From: Candidatus Eremiobacterota bacterium
GTDB lineage: Bacteria; Vulcanimicrobiota; CADAWZ01; Ess09-12
NCBI GenBank assembly: GCA_031082125.1
Contig: JAVHLM010000026.1
Location: 1 to 61,279, forward strand
Direction: 5' to 3'
Length of the DNA stretch: 61,279 nt
This document shows, one piece after another, positions 7,539 through 16,291 of the stretch. The notes under the pieces were generated by a model. It made no database searches and was not told where the DNA came from. It worked only from the letters and a program-made list of their open reading frames with translations. Within the stretch, counting starts at the first letter, position 1, and each line of letters starts with the position of its first letter. The position numbers and the translations under genes were made by a program.

Positions 7539-8588
7539 CTAGGCTGCAGCGGGAAGTGAGATGCCGGGCCACGCGGCAATGTCCTCGGTGGAGCGCACAA
7601 TATTCATCCCGGCGTCACGGAAGCGGCGGAAGGCCGCGTCGGCCTCGTCCGAGAAATCCACGATGCCGGGCACCACCACCGGCGAGGTGCAGTCCTCAAG
7701 CAGGTAGACCTTGCGGGCGAGTTTTTCATCCTGGAGGACCAGCTCGCCCAGGAGGTCGTCAATGGTCCAGGCGACGCAGTGGCTTTTTGCCTGCCCCGCG
7801 ATGATTACGGCGTCGAATTCCAGGAGCTTCTTGATGAACCTGGCGTTTTTCTGGGCAACGGAGCTCCCGTCGGCGCCGTCAAGCACTTCGGGGCGGAGCA
7901 CCGAGTAGTTTTCCGTGAGAGGGTTTCCTCCCTTGATCTCGAAGCCCGTCTGGCTTCCCCGGGCCACGGCATGGAAAAACAAGGCTTCCTCAAGCGATGC
8001 CACGAGGCAATGGCCGATCCCCCCGAGCATTGCGTGATAGGGCCATATCATGAGCTGGTATTTTCCCCCCTCGCTGAGCTTCCTCGCATAATGGAGGAGA
8101 TGCCTCTGGAGGGCCAGGTAGTTGCCTTTCGCCACGCTGTGGGCGATGGCGGGATTCACCTTCCACAGGCCTTTTTCAATGTCCTCAACTGATATGGCCG
8201 TCATAGGCGCGGGATTTTTCCCTTCATCGTTGACGAGGAAGAAAGGGTGAAAAATCTGCATGGCCGTGTGAGTGTCGAGTGTCGGCGCGATTTCGGTGAT
8301 GAAAGGGAGGTTGCGGTAAATGAACTCGCAGAGCCTTACGTTGTCGTCAACAGCGCCGCTGCCTGAGCGCCCGCCCACGAAGAGCTCAAAACCAGGAATG
8401 CAGAAGGTGTTCTGGGCATCAATGACCATGAGGCAGATGCGGAACCTGTCTTTTGCCGCCGGGTCCACATGGTGCCTCCGGGCCCACTCGAGTGCCTCGG
8501 TAAAGCGCTGCTGGTAAGGGACTCTCCATACTTCGCCTACCTTGTTCCTGTCAAAGTGCGAGGGGAGTGGTAACACGCTCTTTCTCAT
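7539..8588 (-). CDS. Isochorismatase/nicotinamidase-fold hydrolase
   Basis: This 349-residue protein belongs to the cysteine-hydrolase superfamily of nicotinamidase and isochorismatase. The pieces of the active site are visible: nucleophile-activating D57 (LMVIDAQNTF), a metal-binding set D105, H107 and H114 (TLDTHTAMQIFHP), and the catalytic cysteine C261 in AGQAKSHCVAWT. It is longer than PncA (about 210 residues), with extra N-terminal and central segments. The start is the ATG at 8588, 7 bases after AAAGGAG; an ATG six codons earlier lacks a ribosome site. Its position between a kinase and a vWA gene is unusual. The substrate could be nicotinamide or another amide, and the sequence does not decide. 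Confidence 0.85.
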   Translation of the reverse strand: MRKSVLPLPSHFDRNKVGEVWRVPYQQRFTEALEWARRHHVDPAAKDRFRICLMVIDAQNTFCIPGFELFVGGRSGSGAVDDNVRLCEFIYRNLPFITEIAPTLDTHTAMQIFHPFFLVNDEGKNPAPMTAISVEDIEKGLWKVNPAIAHSVAKGNYLALQRHLLHYARKLSEGGKYQLMIWPYHAMLGGIGHCLVASLEEALFFHAVARGSQTGFEIKGGNPLTENYSVLRPEVLDGADGSSVAQKNARFIKKLLEFDAVIIAGQAKSHCVAWTIDDLLGELVLQDEKLARKVYLLEDCTSPVVVPGIVDFSDEADAAFRRFRDAGMNIVRSTEDIAAWPGISLPAAA

Positions 8589-8695
8589 TTTATTTGCTCC
8601 TTTCATTTTCTATGAGGAATGACTCCTCGCGGTAAACCCGGATTTTCATCAATCCTTTACTATCGGGACCTTCCCCCTTTCTGAGGCGCTTTCTC

Positions 8696-10564
8696 CTACC
8701 TGATCCTTATGAATGACACAGAGTGCCTGCTCACCACGAAGATGCCTCCCTTGCCAGAAAAGAGCGATGACTCATCATCAAGGGCGCCCTCGGTGTCGGG
8801 GAATTCCCTGGTCATTGCAATGCCGCCGTGGCGGGGCTCGCACCTGACAATGCCATCGTCGGTGGGAGAGAGCAGGAAAGAGCCATACGCGCATTTCCCG
8901 TATATGCCGGAGAGCCAGGAGCCGTCACCGCTCTCTGCCTCTGCAAGTGCCTCAATGTCGCCGTTTCGTAAGATTACGGCGCAGCTGTTCACGGTTTTTC
9001 CGCCTTCCTGCCTTGCCACAATGAACCAGCAGCGCTCGTCGGTGAAATAGCACCTTGCGTCGATGATTTTCCCTCTCAGGAAGGGTATTTTCACCCTGTC
9101 ATTGATGCCGGGCTTCTCGGTGTCAAAAACGAAGGCCACCGACAAGGTGCCGGCCCTGTAGAAGCCGAAGCCGAAGGAGGGCCCTGCCCAGAAGTCGGTG
9201 CCGCCCTCAAGGACATCGCCGAGGTACTGGTGGCCTTCCTCCCTTTTCCTCAGAAGCTGTCCATGGGAGCACCAGAAGAGAGATTTCCCGTTGGTGGCAA
9301 ATGTGGGCCCCCACTGGCCCACGTCTGCCACGATCTGCTCAGGTTTTTTCCCCTGGGCAAGCAGAATCACCCTGTTTCCCTGCCCTATGACGGTAGTCTC
9401 CCTGCAGAGGCCGAAGCGCATCGTCGGCGCCACTGTTCCCTCCGTGACTCCCTTCCCCTCTTCTCTGACGAACCGGCCGGCCTCGTGGCAGAGCCACAGG
9501 AGGCGGCCGTCGAAAGACACTGCAGCGAGCAGCTCGCCCCTGGTGGAGAAAAGGCGGGTGACTGTCACGTCGCCGCGGACTGTCACTGCAGGCTGTGAAG
9601 CTGCGCCTGGAGAGTGCATGCACTGCGGGCATGCTGTCCTTGCGTGCTCCATTCCGCAGGAAGGGCATTGTTTCCATTCCAGGGCTCTGAGGAGCCCCAG
9701 CGGGAACTCGCCGCGGCGGTCAAAGAGAAAGACCTGCTGGAAGTATTGTACCACCTCGTCGGGAAGGGCCGAGTAGTGGATGGAGGACCTGGGATAGCGC
9801 ACTTCAGGGTCGAAGACGGTGATCCGCTTGAGAGGCCGGGCATCCTGGGAGAGGCGCATTGAAGGATCGGCAGGGGTATAGACGCCCCCGTAAGGATCGA
9901 CAAGAAGCAGTGACTGGAAGAGAAGGACCGAATAGGCATACCAGTCCGATGATACCGTGAAGGGCTTCACGGGGAATAGCGATGATTTCAGAGGGTCGCA
10001 AATAAGGGGATCGACAAACCTTGAGGTGAAAACCGTGCAGGGGAAGGGCCCGTACTGAAAGCTGTCAGCGTCGATAATAAAGGCCTTGTCACCTTTCACG
10101 AGAACGTTCAGATCGTTGAAGTCCCCTATGATTATCCCGGCCCGGTGGATTGCCGCCACTGCGCGATGGAGTCCCGTGAAGATTTCAATGAGAGAGCGCC
10201 GGTCTGTCCCCGGGGGAAGCGATGCCCGTGAGGAGAATCTTTTGAGGGGCAGGGCGTCATTGATAAGCTTCATGGTGTAACCGAAAATAAATCCTGTTAA
10301 GGGGTCACTTACAAGGTCACCGGGGGACACGACAGACTCGGGGAGTCCCTGGGGAAAAGAGGGGAGCTTCTGCTGGTGGAGAAGAAGCCTCATTCTTGCT
10401 GCTTCCTGTTCCATCGGCAGACCGTCGTAGTCGGGATGGGAAGGATCCTTGAAGAGCTTGAGGGCCAGGCCCGAGCCGATATCATACACATCGGCCTCAC
10501 CGCCTTTCCCGATGCACTTCATGCCGTTCAGGGCTACCTGGTGACCGTTGACAAGGACGTTCAT
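8696..10564 (-). CDS. TerY-P/YegI-type protein kinase with zinc ribbon and propeller-like C-terminus
   Basis: This 622-residue protein starts with a kinase domain (about 12-290). It has a glycine loop GKGGEADVY, a lysine at 36 (LALKLF), a catalytic segment IIGDFNDLNVLV (D148, N153) and a metal site IIDADSFQ (D165 or D167 in place of DFG). This HxD-less GDxN plus DxDSFQ pattern is typical of the kinases in TerY-P clusters and E. coli YegI, not of Hanks kinases. A CPSC...CPQC zinc ribbon follows near 299-316. The last 290 residues look like repeated beta strands (FSTRGELLAAVSFDGRLLWL and later), as in a beta propeller. The gene leads the three-gene operon with the hydrolase and the vWA protein. 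AGAGGTGG precedes the ATG. Confidence 0.88.
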   Translation of the reverse strand: MNVLVNGHQVALNGMKCIGKGGEADVYDIGSGLALKLFKDPSHPDYDGLPMEQEAARMRLLLHQQKLPSFPQGLPESVVSPGDLVSDPLTGFIFGYTMKLINDALPLKRFSSRASLPPGTDRRSLIEIFTGLHRAVAAIHRAGIIIGDFNDLNVLVKGDKAFIIDADSFQYGPFPCTVFTSRFVDPLICDPLKSSLFPVKPFTVSSDWYAYSVLLFQSLLLVDPYGGVYTPADPSMRLSQDARPLKRITVFDPEVRYPRSSIHYSALPDEVVQYFQQVFLFDRRGEFPLGLLRALEWKQCPSCGMEHARTACPQCMHSPGAASQPAVTVRGDVTVTRLFSTRGELLAAVSFDGRLLWLCHEAGRFVREEGKGVTEGTVAPTMRFGLCRETTVIGQGNRVILLAQGKKPEQIVADVGQWGPTFATNGKSLFWCSHGQLLRKREEGHQYLGDVLEGGTDFWAGPSFGFGFYRAGTLSVAFVFDTEKPGINDRVKIPFLRGKIIDARCYFTDERCWFIVARQEGGKTVNSCAVILRNGDIEALAEAESGDGSWLSGIYGKCAYGSFLLSPTDDGIVRCEPRHGGIAMTREFPDTEGALDDESSLFSGKGGIFVVSRHSVSFIRIR

Positions 10565-10580
10565 GTCTTGCCACCTCTTT

Positions 10581-10599
10581 ATGCTCCAATAATGAGCAT
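10581..10599. repeat. Inverted repeat upstream of the kinase gene
   Basis: ATGCTC-N7-GAGCAT lies 17 bases upstream of the kinase start. It could be an operator or a 5' leader hairpin. On the plus strand it is followed by T-rich sequence like a terminator, but no plus-strand gene precedes it. Confidence 0.45.
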
Positions 10600-10757
10600 T
10601 TTTTATTTTACTTCAGATTAGTAAGTGTCTTCTATACACATACTAGCATAAAAAATATGAAATGTCAAGGGAAATTATTGAGGCGGCCTGTCTTGAAATA
10701 CAAGGCAAGGGAGCGGCAGGAGGGAGATTGATCAGGGGGAAACGGCCAGTGGGAGAA

Positions 10758-11450
10758 TCATGGTCTGAGACCGTGGAGCATGAGGACTTCCACGGCGTCC
10801 ATGTGGCGCTCCTGCAGGGCGAACCTCATAGGGCTCTCTCCGTCAATGGTTTCCAGGGCGGCATCGGCTCCATGAGAGAGAAGAAGGGAGATAATCTCCT
10901 TTCTCCCTTTCCAGGCGGCGTTATGAAGGGGAGTCCAGCCCCAGTTGTTGGAGGCATCGGGATCGGCACCGTTCCCGAGGAGGCTCTCGGCGATATGGAA
11001 ATAGCCTTCATAGCAGGCAGTGTGGAGAGGTGTGTTTCCCTCGCTGTTGTTCAGGTTGATGTCGGCCCTGCTTTTGATGAGCAGATCGACAACCTCGTCT
11101 CTCCCGAAATTTGATGCCATGAGAAGGGGTGTGGAGCCAAAATAATCTTTTGCATTCTTGTCTGCACCGGAGGAGATGAGGAGCTCCACCATGGCAGTCT
11201 TCCCGATTCTTGCGGCGTGATGGAGGGGAGTGGCGCCGTACTTGTCCTCCCTGGCATTCAGATCAATCCCTTTCCGGATAAAGGCTTTTACCGCGTCCTC
11301 ATTGCTGTTGTCAACAGCCTTGAAGATGTTCTGATAGCTCTCGGCGGTATCGCGGCTTCCGGAGGGGATGTCGATAAGGATTTTCCCGCAGTAATAGCAT
11401 CTCAGGGTATCTTCATGGAGCATTTCCCTGCAAAAAGGGCATTCCTTCAT
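10758..11450 (-). CDS. Zinc-ribbon ankyrin-repeat protein
   Basis: This 230-residue protein begins with a short zinc ribbon (CPFC at 4-7, CYYC at 18-21). About five ankyrin repeats follow from residue 40, each with the TPLHxAAxxG signature (YGATPLHHAARIGKTAMVEL, GNTPLHTACYEGY, GWTPLHNAAWKG). There is no signal peptide, so it should be cytoplasmic and mediate protein contacts; the partner is unknown. A GGAGGTGAAAGGC ribosome site precedes the ATG. It may follow a promoter in the gap shared with the divergent lipoprotein gene. Confidence 0.88.
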   Translation of the reverse strand: MKECPFCREMLHEDTLRCYYCGKILIDIPSGSRDTAESYQNIFKAVDNSNEDAVKAFIRKGIDLNAREDKYGATPLHHAARIGKTAMVELLISSGADKNAKDYFGSTPLLMASNFGRDEVVDLLIKSRADINLNNSEGNTPLHTACYEGYFHIAESLLGNGADPDASNNWGWTPLHNAAWKGRKEIISLLLSHGADAALETIDGESPMRFALQERHMDAVEVLMLHGLRP

Positions 11451-11539
11451 TGCCTTTCACCTCCTTTTCGTGGCGTACGTGATATGATAAGAGTTATCCG
11501 CAGGAAAGAAATCCCCTTTTACCTGAATAACCCGGGGCA

Positions 11540-11568
11540 TTGAAAGGAGGGGTGACTTCTGGTAATAT
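11540..11568 (+). promoter_or_regulatory. Promoter of the sugar-binding lipoprotein gene
   Basis: TTGAAA (11540-11545) and TAATAT (11563-11568) are 17 bp apart on the plus strand, placing a start near 11575, 25 bases before the ATG at 11600. Confidence 0.55.
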
Positions 11569-11599
11569 AAGGAGGGGTCCATCTTTTCCGGGGGATGCC

Positions 11600-12559
11600 A
11601 TGAAAGCAAAAAGTCTTTTCCTTTTTTTTACGGCCGTTGCGCTCCTTGCCCTCTCGTGGGGCTGCGGCGGAACAGCCCGCGAGGTGAGCATCGCGGTGAT
11701 GTTCCGCGTCCAATACAACCCCTATTTCAAGATCATGGAGCAAGGCATAAGGGAGACTGCGCAAAAGCACAAGGCCAAGGTAATCATTCTTGAGACGGAG
11801 GAGTACCGCGACCATGAGAAGGAGCTTGTATTCAAGAGGCTCGTGGATTACAAGATCAAGGCCCTCCTTGTGGTCCCCGAGAACCGGGATCGGGCGAAGA
11901 AATACCTGATCCCCATTATACTTCAGGCCAACCGCCTCAAGATACCCGTGGTTTTCATCCATGGCCTCATGGAAGATGAGCTTATCAAAGAAAGCGGCGC
12001 AAAAGTCGAGACTGTCGTGTCGTGCGACAACAGCAAGGGCGGCGGGCTTGCCGCTGATTATATTGCCAAGAATATCGGCGCCAGGGGCAAGGTGCTGATG
12101 CTGGAGGGAGACAGTGCGAGCCTTTCCAGCAAGCTGAGGGGAGGTGGATTCATGGATGCCCTGGCAAAATATCCCGGCATTGAGCTGCTCACCGCTCCCC
12201 ATGCAAAATGGCAGCGCGACAATGCCTTCCAGGTGACAAGGGACGTGATAAAAAATAATACCGATATCGCGGCGGTTTTTGCCTACAACGATCTCATGAT
12301 TTTAGGAGCCTCCGACGCGGTGCAGTTCTCAAGGATCAAGAGGCCCGTCATGGTAGGTTTTGATGGCACAGAGGAAGGGATAAAGGCCATCAAGGAAGAC
12401 AGGATAGATGCCACGGTGGATCAGAGCCCCTATGAGATTGGGCAGATTGGCGTAGAATCAGTGTTGAAAGTGCTCAAAGGTGAGAAGGTCCCCCCCAGGA
12501 TTTACACCAGGACCGAGCTTATCAGCAGGCAGAGCCTTGATCTCCCCTTCGGCCATTAA
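11600..12559 (+). CDS. Periplasmic sugar-binding-like lipoprotein (RbsB/LacI fold)
   Basis: This 319-residue protein has a lipoprotein signal peptide with a lipobox LSWGC (Cys22). It then has the type I periplasmic-binding fold typical of ribose-type binding proteins: IAVMFRVQYNPYFKIMEQGI, IKALLVVPENRD, VSCDNSKGGGLAADYI, GKVLMLEGD, AAVFAYNDLMILGA and VMVGFDGTEEGIKAI. The start at 11600 is where the signal peptide begins. A start 20 codons earlier would lie upstream of the predicted transcript start. No permease or ATPase gene is adjacent, so it may be an orphan sensor or use a transporter encoded elsewhere. It is convergent with the diguanylate cyclase gene, with 10 bases between stops. Confidence 0.88.
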   Translation: MKAKSLFLFFTAVALLALSWGCGGTAREVSIAVMFRVQYNPYFKIMEQGIRETAQKHKAKVIILETEEYRDHEKELVFKRLVDYKIKALLVVPENRDRAKKYLIPIILQANRLKIPVVFIHGLMEDELIKESGAKVETVVSCDNSKGGGLAADYIAKNIGARGKVLMLEGDSASLSSKLRGGGFMDALAKYPGIELLTAPHAKWQRDNAFQVTRDVIKNNTDIAAVFAYNDLMILGASDAVQFSRIKRPVMVGFDGTEEGIKAIKEDRIDATVDQSPYEIGQIGVESVLKVLKGEKVPPRIYTRTELISRQSLDLPFGH

Positions 12560-12569
12560 GGGGGACCAC

Positions 12570-14267
12570 TTATGCGGGCTCCTCGTTGTGGGCTTTTTCG
12601 TAGCGCATCACGTCATCAAAGGAGCATGACTTGTTTCTCCCGTCGCGCTTCGCCTTGTAAAGGGAGAGGTCGGCCCTCCTGATCAGCTCCTGCATGTCGT
12701 CGGCATGGTCGGGGAAGGTGGCTATCCCGAGGCTTATGGTTTTTCTGATGAGGATGTCCTTGTAAGTGAATTCATAGTCTTCGATCTTTTTCCTCAGGCG
12801 CTCACAGAACACCGAGGCCCCTGCAAGCCCCGTTTCGGGGAGGGCAAAGGAAAACTCCTCGCCGCCGTAGCGTCCTACAAAATCAGAGCTTCTCACGAAC
12901 TTCTTGAAGATTCTCCCCACATCCATAAGGACCTTGTCACCAGCAGGATGGCCGTAGGTGTCATTGATCTCCTTGAAATGATCAAAATCCACCATGACGA
13001 GGGAGAATTTATGGCCGTAGCGCTTGGCTCTCCTGACCTCGTCTTCGAGACGCTGCATGAAATGCCTCCTGATGAGGAGCTTGGTGATGCTGTCGGTGAC
13101 TGCCAGCTCGTAGAGCCTGGCGTTGTTGATCGCCACGGCAGCCTGGTTGGAAAGGGCCGCCACGATATGCACGTCGTTCTCGTTGAAGGGCTCGTCGTTT
13201 TTCTTGTTGGTGATATTGATGACGCCGATGGTTTCATCAAAAACCCTGAGGGGCACGCAGAGTATGTTGGCCACATAGGAGTCCATGGGTGCTATGAAAC
13301 GGGTGTCTTCCCTGGTGTTATTGATGATGAGGGGCTGCCCGCTCTCGAACACGCGGCCGGCGATGCCGTCGCCGGGCTTGATGCGGACGCATTGTATCTC
13401 GCCATGGAGGATCCTTTCCTCGGTGGCGCTGTCAAGACCTCTCACCACTCTCACCACGAGCTCATCGGTGTTTTCGTCATAGAGCATAAGGGAGCCTTTC
13501 TGGCTCTGTGCGATATCGATTGCCCTGTCCAGAATCATCTTGAGGAGCTTCGTGAGGTCATCTATGAAGTTGAGGGCCCGCCCCACGTCGTAAAGTATTG
13601 AAAGGTTGTGCATCTGCTTGGCAAGCTCGCTGTCCTGCTTTTTACGCTCAATGGCCCTTCCAATCACTTCAGAGGCGACACGGAGGATAGAGACGTCGTC
13701 TTCGGTCCACTCGGTGGTGCGCACGGCGCTGTCAAAGCCGATAAAGCCTGCCAGGCTCTGGTTCAGCCTCAGGGGAAGGAGGAGGAGGGATTTAATCCCC
13801 TGTTTTTCCAGGGCTTCCCTGTCGCTTTCGCTGGGGAGCTTCGACGCGGTCTTGATATGGACAGGCTCTCCGCGCCTGAGCTTGTCAAGACCTATGACAA
13901 AAAAATTGGTGGGGAGGTTCTGCATCTTCTCCTTCTGGGGGGGATTGTCGGGAGCGCACCACTCGTGGGTGTTGCTCACAAGAGCTCCGTCTTCGCTGAA
14001 CATGAAAATGTAAGCCCTCACTGCATTGCGGAGTACCGCCATCTCCTGGAGAGACTGCTCAATTGCATTGTCGATGTCGCAGTCGCCGAGAAAACGTGCC
14101 GAGATCATTGAGACAGTCTTCTCAAACTCCAGGCGCCTTTTTATCATCTCCTCGATGCGGGTTCTCTCGGCGGCGAGGGCACAGAGCTCCTCGTTCTTCT
14201 TCCTCAGCTCGTCAAGCTCTTTCCTGAATTGCTCTTCCTGATTTTCACCGGTAATCATAGGCATCAT
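12570..14267 (-). CDS. GAF-GAF-GGDEF diguanylate cyclase
   Basis: This 565-residue cytoplasmic enzyme makes cyclic di-GMP from two GTP. The order is a coiled coil (10-50), a GAF domain (about 50-210), a second GAF domain (about 225-385, with the typical PLRVFDETIGVINITNK strand) and a GGDEF domain (about 395-555). The active motif is GGEEF near residue 467. It is preceded five residues earlier by RSSD, the RxxD inhibitory site, so product feedback is expected. No transmembrane segment is seen, so it senses intracellular or small-molecule cues. It could supply c-di-GMP degraded by the HD-GYP regulator at 41122-43668, though no direct link is visible. Confidence 0.93.
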   Translation of the reverse strand: MMPMITGENQEEQFRKELDELRKKNEELCALAAERTRIEEMIKRRLEFEKTVSMISARFLGDCDIDNAIEQSLQEMAVLRNAVRAYIFMFSEDGALVSNTHEWCAPDNPPQKEKMQNLPTNFFVIGLDKLRRGEPVHIKTASKLPSESDREALEKQGIKSLLLLPLRLNQSLAGFIGFDSAVRTTEWTEDDVSILRVASEVIGRAIERKKQDSELAKQMHNLSILYDVGRALNFIDDLTKLLKMILDRAIDIAQSQKGSLMLYDENTDELVVRVVRGLDSATEERILHGEIQCVRIKPGDGIAGRVFESGQPLIINNTREDTRFIAPMDSYVANILCVPLRVFDETIGVINITNKKNDEPFNENDVHIVAALSNQAAVAINNARLYELAVTDSITKLLIRRHFMQRLEDEVRRAKRYGHKFSLVMVDFDHFKEINDTYGHPAGDKVLMDVGRIFKKFVRSSDFVGRYGGEEFSFALPETGLAGASVFCERLRKKIEDYEFTYKDILIRKTISLGIATFPDHADDMQELIRRADLSLYKAKRDGRNKSCSFDDVMRYEKAHNEEPA

Positions 14268-14415
14268 TTTTATCGTCTCTGCTCAACATCCACTTTCCTG
14301 GTACGGACCGCGGGTCCCCTCCTTTTATTCAACCAGGTGGCAGACCTTTCCTCCAATGTTATGGAGTGGGGCCAGGCCATGGGATTAAACGGGAGATTTT
14401 TCTGTTGCCGATGCA

Positions 14416-14446
14416 ATAAAAGAGCACGGAATTTTTCATCCGTGCT
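14416..14446 (-). terminator. Terminator of the XRE-PilN-PilO operon
   Basis: On the minus strand AGCACGG pairs with CCGTGCT around a 10-base loop and is followed by CTTTTATT. It lies about 40 bases after the PilO-like stop. Confidence 0.6.
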
Positions 14447-14483
14447 GTGCATGCTGCAGATTGTGCAACGAAGCGCCGGCATT

Positions 14484-15089
14484 CTACTGCCTCAGGTATG
14501 CCGTCACTGGGATAGTTGCGCGAACGAGGGGGCCAAACCCCGCTTTTTTCCACCTTGCCGGTGAGAGCGAGAGCCTTTCTATGGTGACGAGCCTTTCCTG
14601 CTTTCCGAAATGCTTGAGGAACTCAAGCAGAGACTCCCAGGTGCCTGTAAGCTGCACCTGAAAAGAGCATGCGGGGTACTCTGCGAGAAAGGCCTCTTTG
14701 CTCTCCCTTTGGGCGCCTGGAATCATTGTGCCTTCTGATACCCGGGAAACAAGGAGATGACGGGCCCCGGTGATTCCCCTGAGGCGCGCAGCCTCTCTTT
14801 CAACGGCGGCGATATGGGAAGGGATGAGCTCAGCTTCCCTTTCCGGAGTAAGATCTTCCAGCAGAAGAATACGGAGCTCCCTTTTCCGGCTCTCTACCAT
14901 AAGCTGCATATCTGCAAGCTCACCTGCGCAGTCCTTTATCCTTGCAAGCTGCTTCAGCCTGTCGCTCTTTGCGGCTTCAAGCTGGCTGCATTCCGAGGAC
15001 TTTTCCCTTATGAGGCTGCTCTGAAAGCATGCGCAGCAGATTGCCAGGACTGTAAGCAGAGCGGTTATGGCTTTTACCGGCGCCTTCAT
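14484..15089 (-). CDS. PilO-like inner-membrane protein
   Basis: This 201-residue protein has one N-terminal transmembrane helix (residues about 8-24), a coiled coil (about 28-75) and a C-terminal alpha/beta domain with the SFQVQLTGTWESLLEFLKHF strand-helix element seen in PilO/GspM-like proteins. PilO partners PilN in the inner-membrane alignment complex of type IV pili and type II secretion systems. It follows the PilN-like gene by 5 bases. No PilM, PilP or PilQ gene is nearby, so this pair may serve a non-standard assembly. The family call rests on layout and context rather than strong motifs. Confidence 0.65.
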   Translation of the reverse strand: MKAPVKAITALLTVLAICCACFQSSLIREKSSECSQLEAAKSDRLKQLARIKDCAGELADMQLMVESRKRELRILLLEDLTPEREAELIPSHIAAVEREAARLRGITGARHLLVSRVSEGTMIPGAQRESKEAFLAEYPACSFQVQLTGTWESLLEFLKHFGKQERLVTIERLSLSPARWKKAGFGPLVRATIPVTAYLRQ

Positions 15090-15094
15090 AAGAT

Positions 15095-15859
15095 TCAGCT
15101 CCTCTTCCCGGCATTTGTCAAGAAGCCTGTGGGGCCTTTCTTGGGATTGATGCCGGTGGGGCCTTTTGTGAGATTATGCCCTGCGGGACTTTTCGTGAGA
15201 TTGAGGCCTGCGGGGCTTTTCATGAAATTGAGGCCTGTGGGGCCTTTCTCGGGACCTGAGGTTCCTGGTGAAGACTGTTCCGCAGCCTTGGGATCATAGG
15301 TGAGATCAATGCCCCATGAGTAACTTACGTAGCTCGTCCCGTTCACGCTTGTGGTTCCCCTGGAAGTGCTCGAGAGGGTCGCACCTCTGAAATACTTGGA
15401 TTTCTGGACATTTTTCATGAATCCCGAAATGGATTCCAAAGGCCTTATACCCGGCATCTCCGTAGCGGTGCCTGAAAGGGCTACCTTTGCCTGGCCCGGC
15501 TCAATGGAGATGCTGCTTACCCACATGTTCGACGGCATCAGTGTCGAGAGCTCGTCAAGCAGGTTACTGTAGCGGATTGGGTCATAGCGGAGACTCTTCA
15601 CGGTGTTGATCTGCGTCTCAATGTCCTGGTTCTCCTTCTTGAGCTTGTCTATGATGGGAAGCTGGCTCTGAAGGCCCTGGATGTCCTGTTCGACGCGTGT
15701 GATCTCCTGGCGCTTCACTTCGATGTCCTTGTCCAGCTTGATGCCGAAATAGTAAAATACTACCACCGAAGCGGCGATGAGCACAATCATGATCGCGATG
15801 ACGGGATCAAAGCCGAATTTCTTGCGCTCCGTGGGGAGCAGGTCCACTTTAATTGCCAT
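15095..15859 (-). CDS. PilN-like inner-membrane protein with tandem C-terminal repeats
   Basis: This 254-residue protein starts MAIKVDLLPTERKK, matching the conserved N-terminal INLLP segment by which PilN binds PilM. It continues with a transmembrane helix (about 20-40), a coiled coil (about 42-85) and a ferredoxin-like domain. The last 50 residues hold five 9-residue repeats (KGPTGLNFM, KSPAGLNLT and similar), which are not part of normal PilN. The start is the ATG at 15859, 7 bases after AAAGGAGGT. The reading frame opens three codons earlier with a GTG that belongs to the ribosome site. The upstream XRE gene overlaps its first 11 bases. Confidence 0.78.
   Translation of the reverse strand: MAIKVDLLPTERKKFGFDPVIAIMIVLIAASVVVFYYFGIKLDKDIEVKRQEITRVEQDIQGLQSQLPIIDKLKKENQDIETQINTVKSLRYDPIRYSNLLDELSTLMPSNMWVSSISIEPGQAKVALSGTATEMPGIRPLESISGFMKNVQKSKYFRGATLSSTSRGTTSVNGTSYVSYSWGIDLTYDPKAAEQSSPGTSGPEKGPTGLNFMKSPAGLNLTKSPAGHNLTKGPTGINPKKGPTGFLTNAGKRS
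15113..15247 (-). repeat. Five 27-bp tandem repeats in the PilN-like gene
   Basis: Five in-frame 27-bp units encode variants of K-(G/S)-P-(T/A)-G-x-N-x-x. At DNA level the units share a core like GGGGCCTTT or GGGACTTTT. Such short identical units expand and contract easily by slippage. Confidence 0.85.
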
Positions 15860-16157
15860 ATGGTTCACCTCCTTTTTTTCTGCCGCCCGCTGCTGTCACC
15901 AGTGCCCTGCGGCACAGGCACGGTGACCCTTCTTTCTCTTCACCTCCTTTCCTCAGTGGTCCGGGAAGGATTATAAGCTCATCGGGGCTGAGCCTCGTCG
16001 CCTGGCATATCCTGGCGATAGTGCGGGCTCCGGGGTCGATGAGCCCGCTTATAATCCTGCTGACGGTTGACTGCTCAATGCCGGACATCCTCGCGAAGCG
16101 GTACTGAGTAATTCCTTTTTCATCGAGCCAGTTGAGAAGTTTTTCGCAGTTGAACAT
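15849..16157 (-). CDS. Small XRE-type HTH protein leading the pil-like operon
   Basis: This 102-residue protein has an N-terminal helix-turn-helix (LLNWLDEKGITQYRFARMSG, then IEQSTVSRIISGL) and a Cys/Gly/Lys-rich tail of about 35 residues (CLCRRA) without an obvious fold. Its stop lies 11 bases inside the PilN-like gene, so the two are probably coupled. The upstream region is AT-rich with a TATAAT box. It is divergent from another HTH gene at 16292, so each may control the shared region; that is inferred. Confidence 0.8.
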   Translation of the reverse strand: MFNCEKLLNWLDEKGITQYRFARMSGIEQSTVSRIISGLIDPGARTIARICQATRLSPDELIILPGPLRKGGEEKEGSPCLCRRALVTAAGGRKKGGEPYGN

Positions 16158-16229
16158 TTTATGATTATAATCCTAAATTTGATACTTTAATTATAAATGA
16201 ATAAAATCATAAAGTCAAGAGTATAATAC

Positions 16230-16258
16230 TTGCATAGATGCATAATTTGTGATATAAT
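16230..16258 (+). promoter_or_regulatory. Promoter of the HTH/S24-like regulator
   Basis: TTGCAT (16230-16235) and TATAAT (16253-16258) are 17 bp apart on the plus strand. The region between 16160 and 16290 is strongly AT-rich and is shared with the divergent XRE gene. Confidence 0.65.
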
Positions 16259-16291
16259 TCATACAATCCATAAAGAAGGCGAGGAGAGCCC

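Noticed and set aside
9198-9776. Plus-strand frame of 192 codons opposite the kinase gene
   Set aside because: It is antisense to a clear kinase gene and has a low-complexity Arg/Pro/Ser composition with no ribosome site.
10581-10610. Hairpin plus T-rich tract considered as a plus-strand terminator
   Set aside because: No plus-strand gene precedes it; an operator or leader hairpin of the minus-strand kinase gene is more likely.
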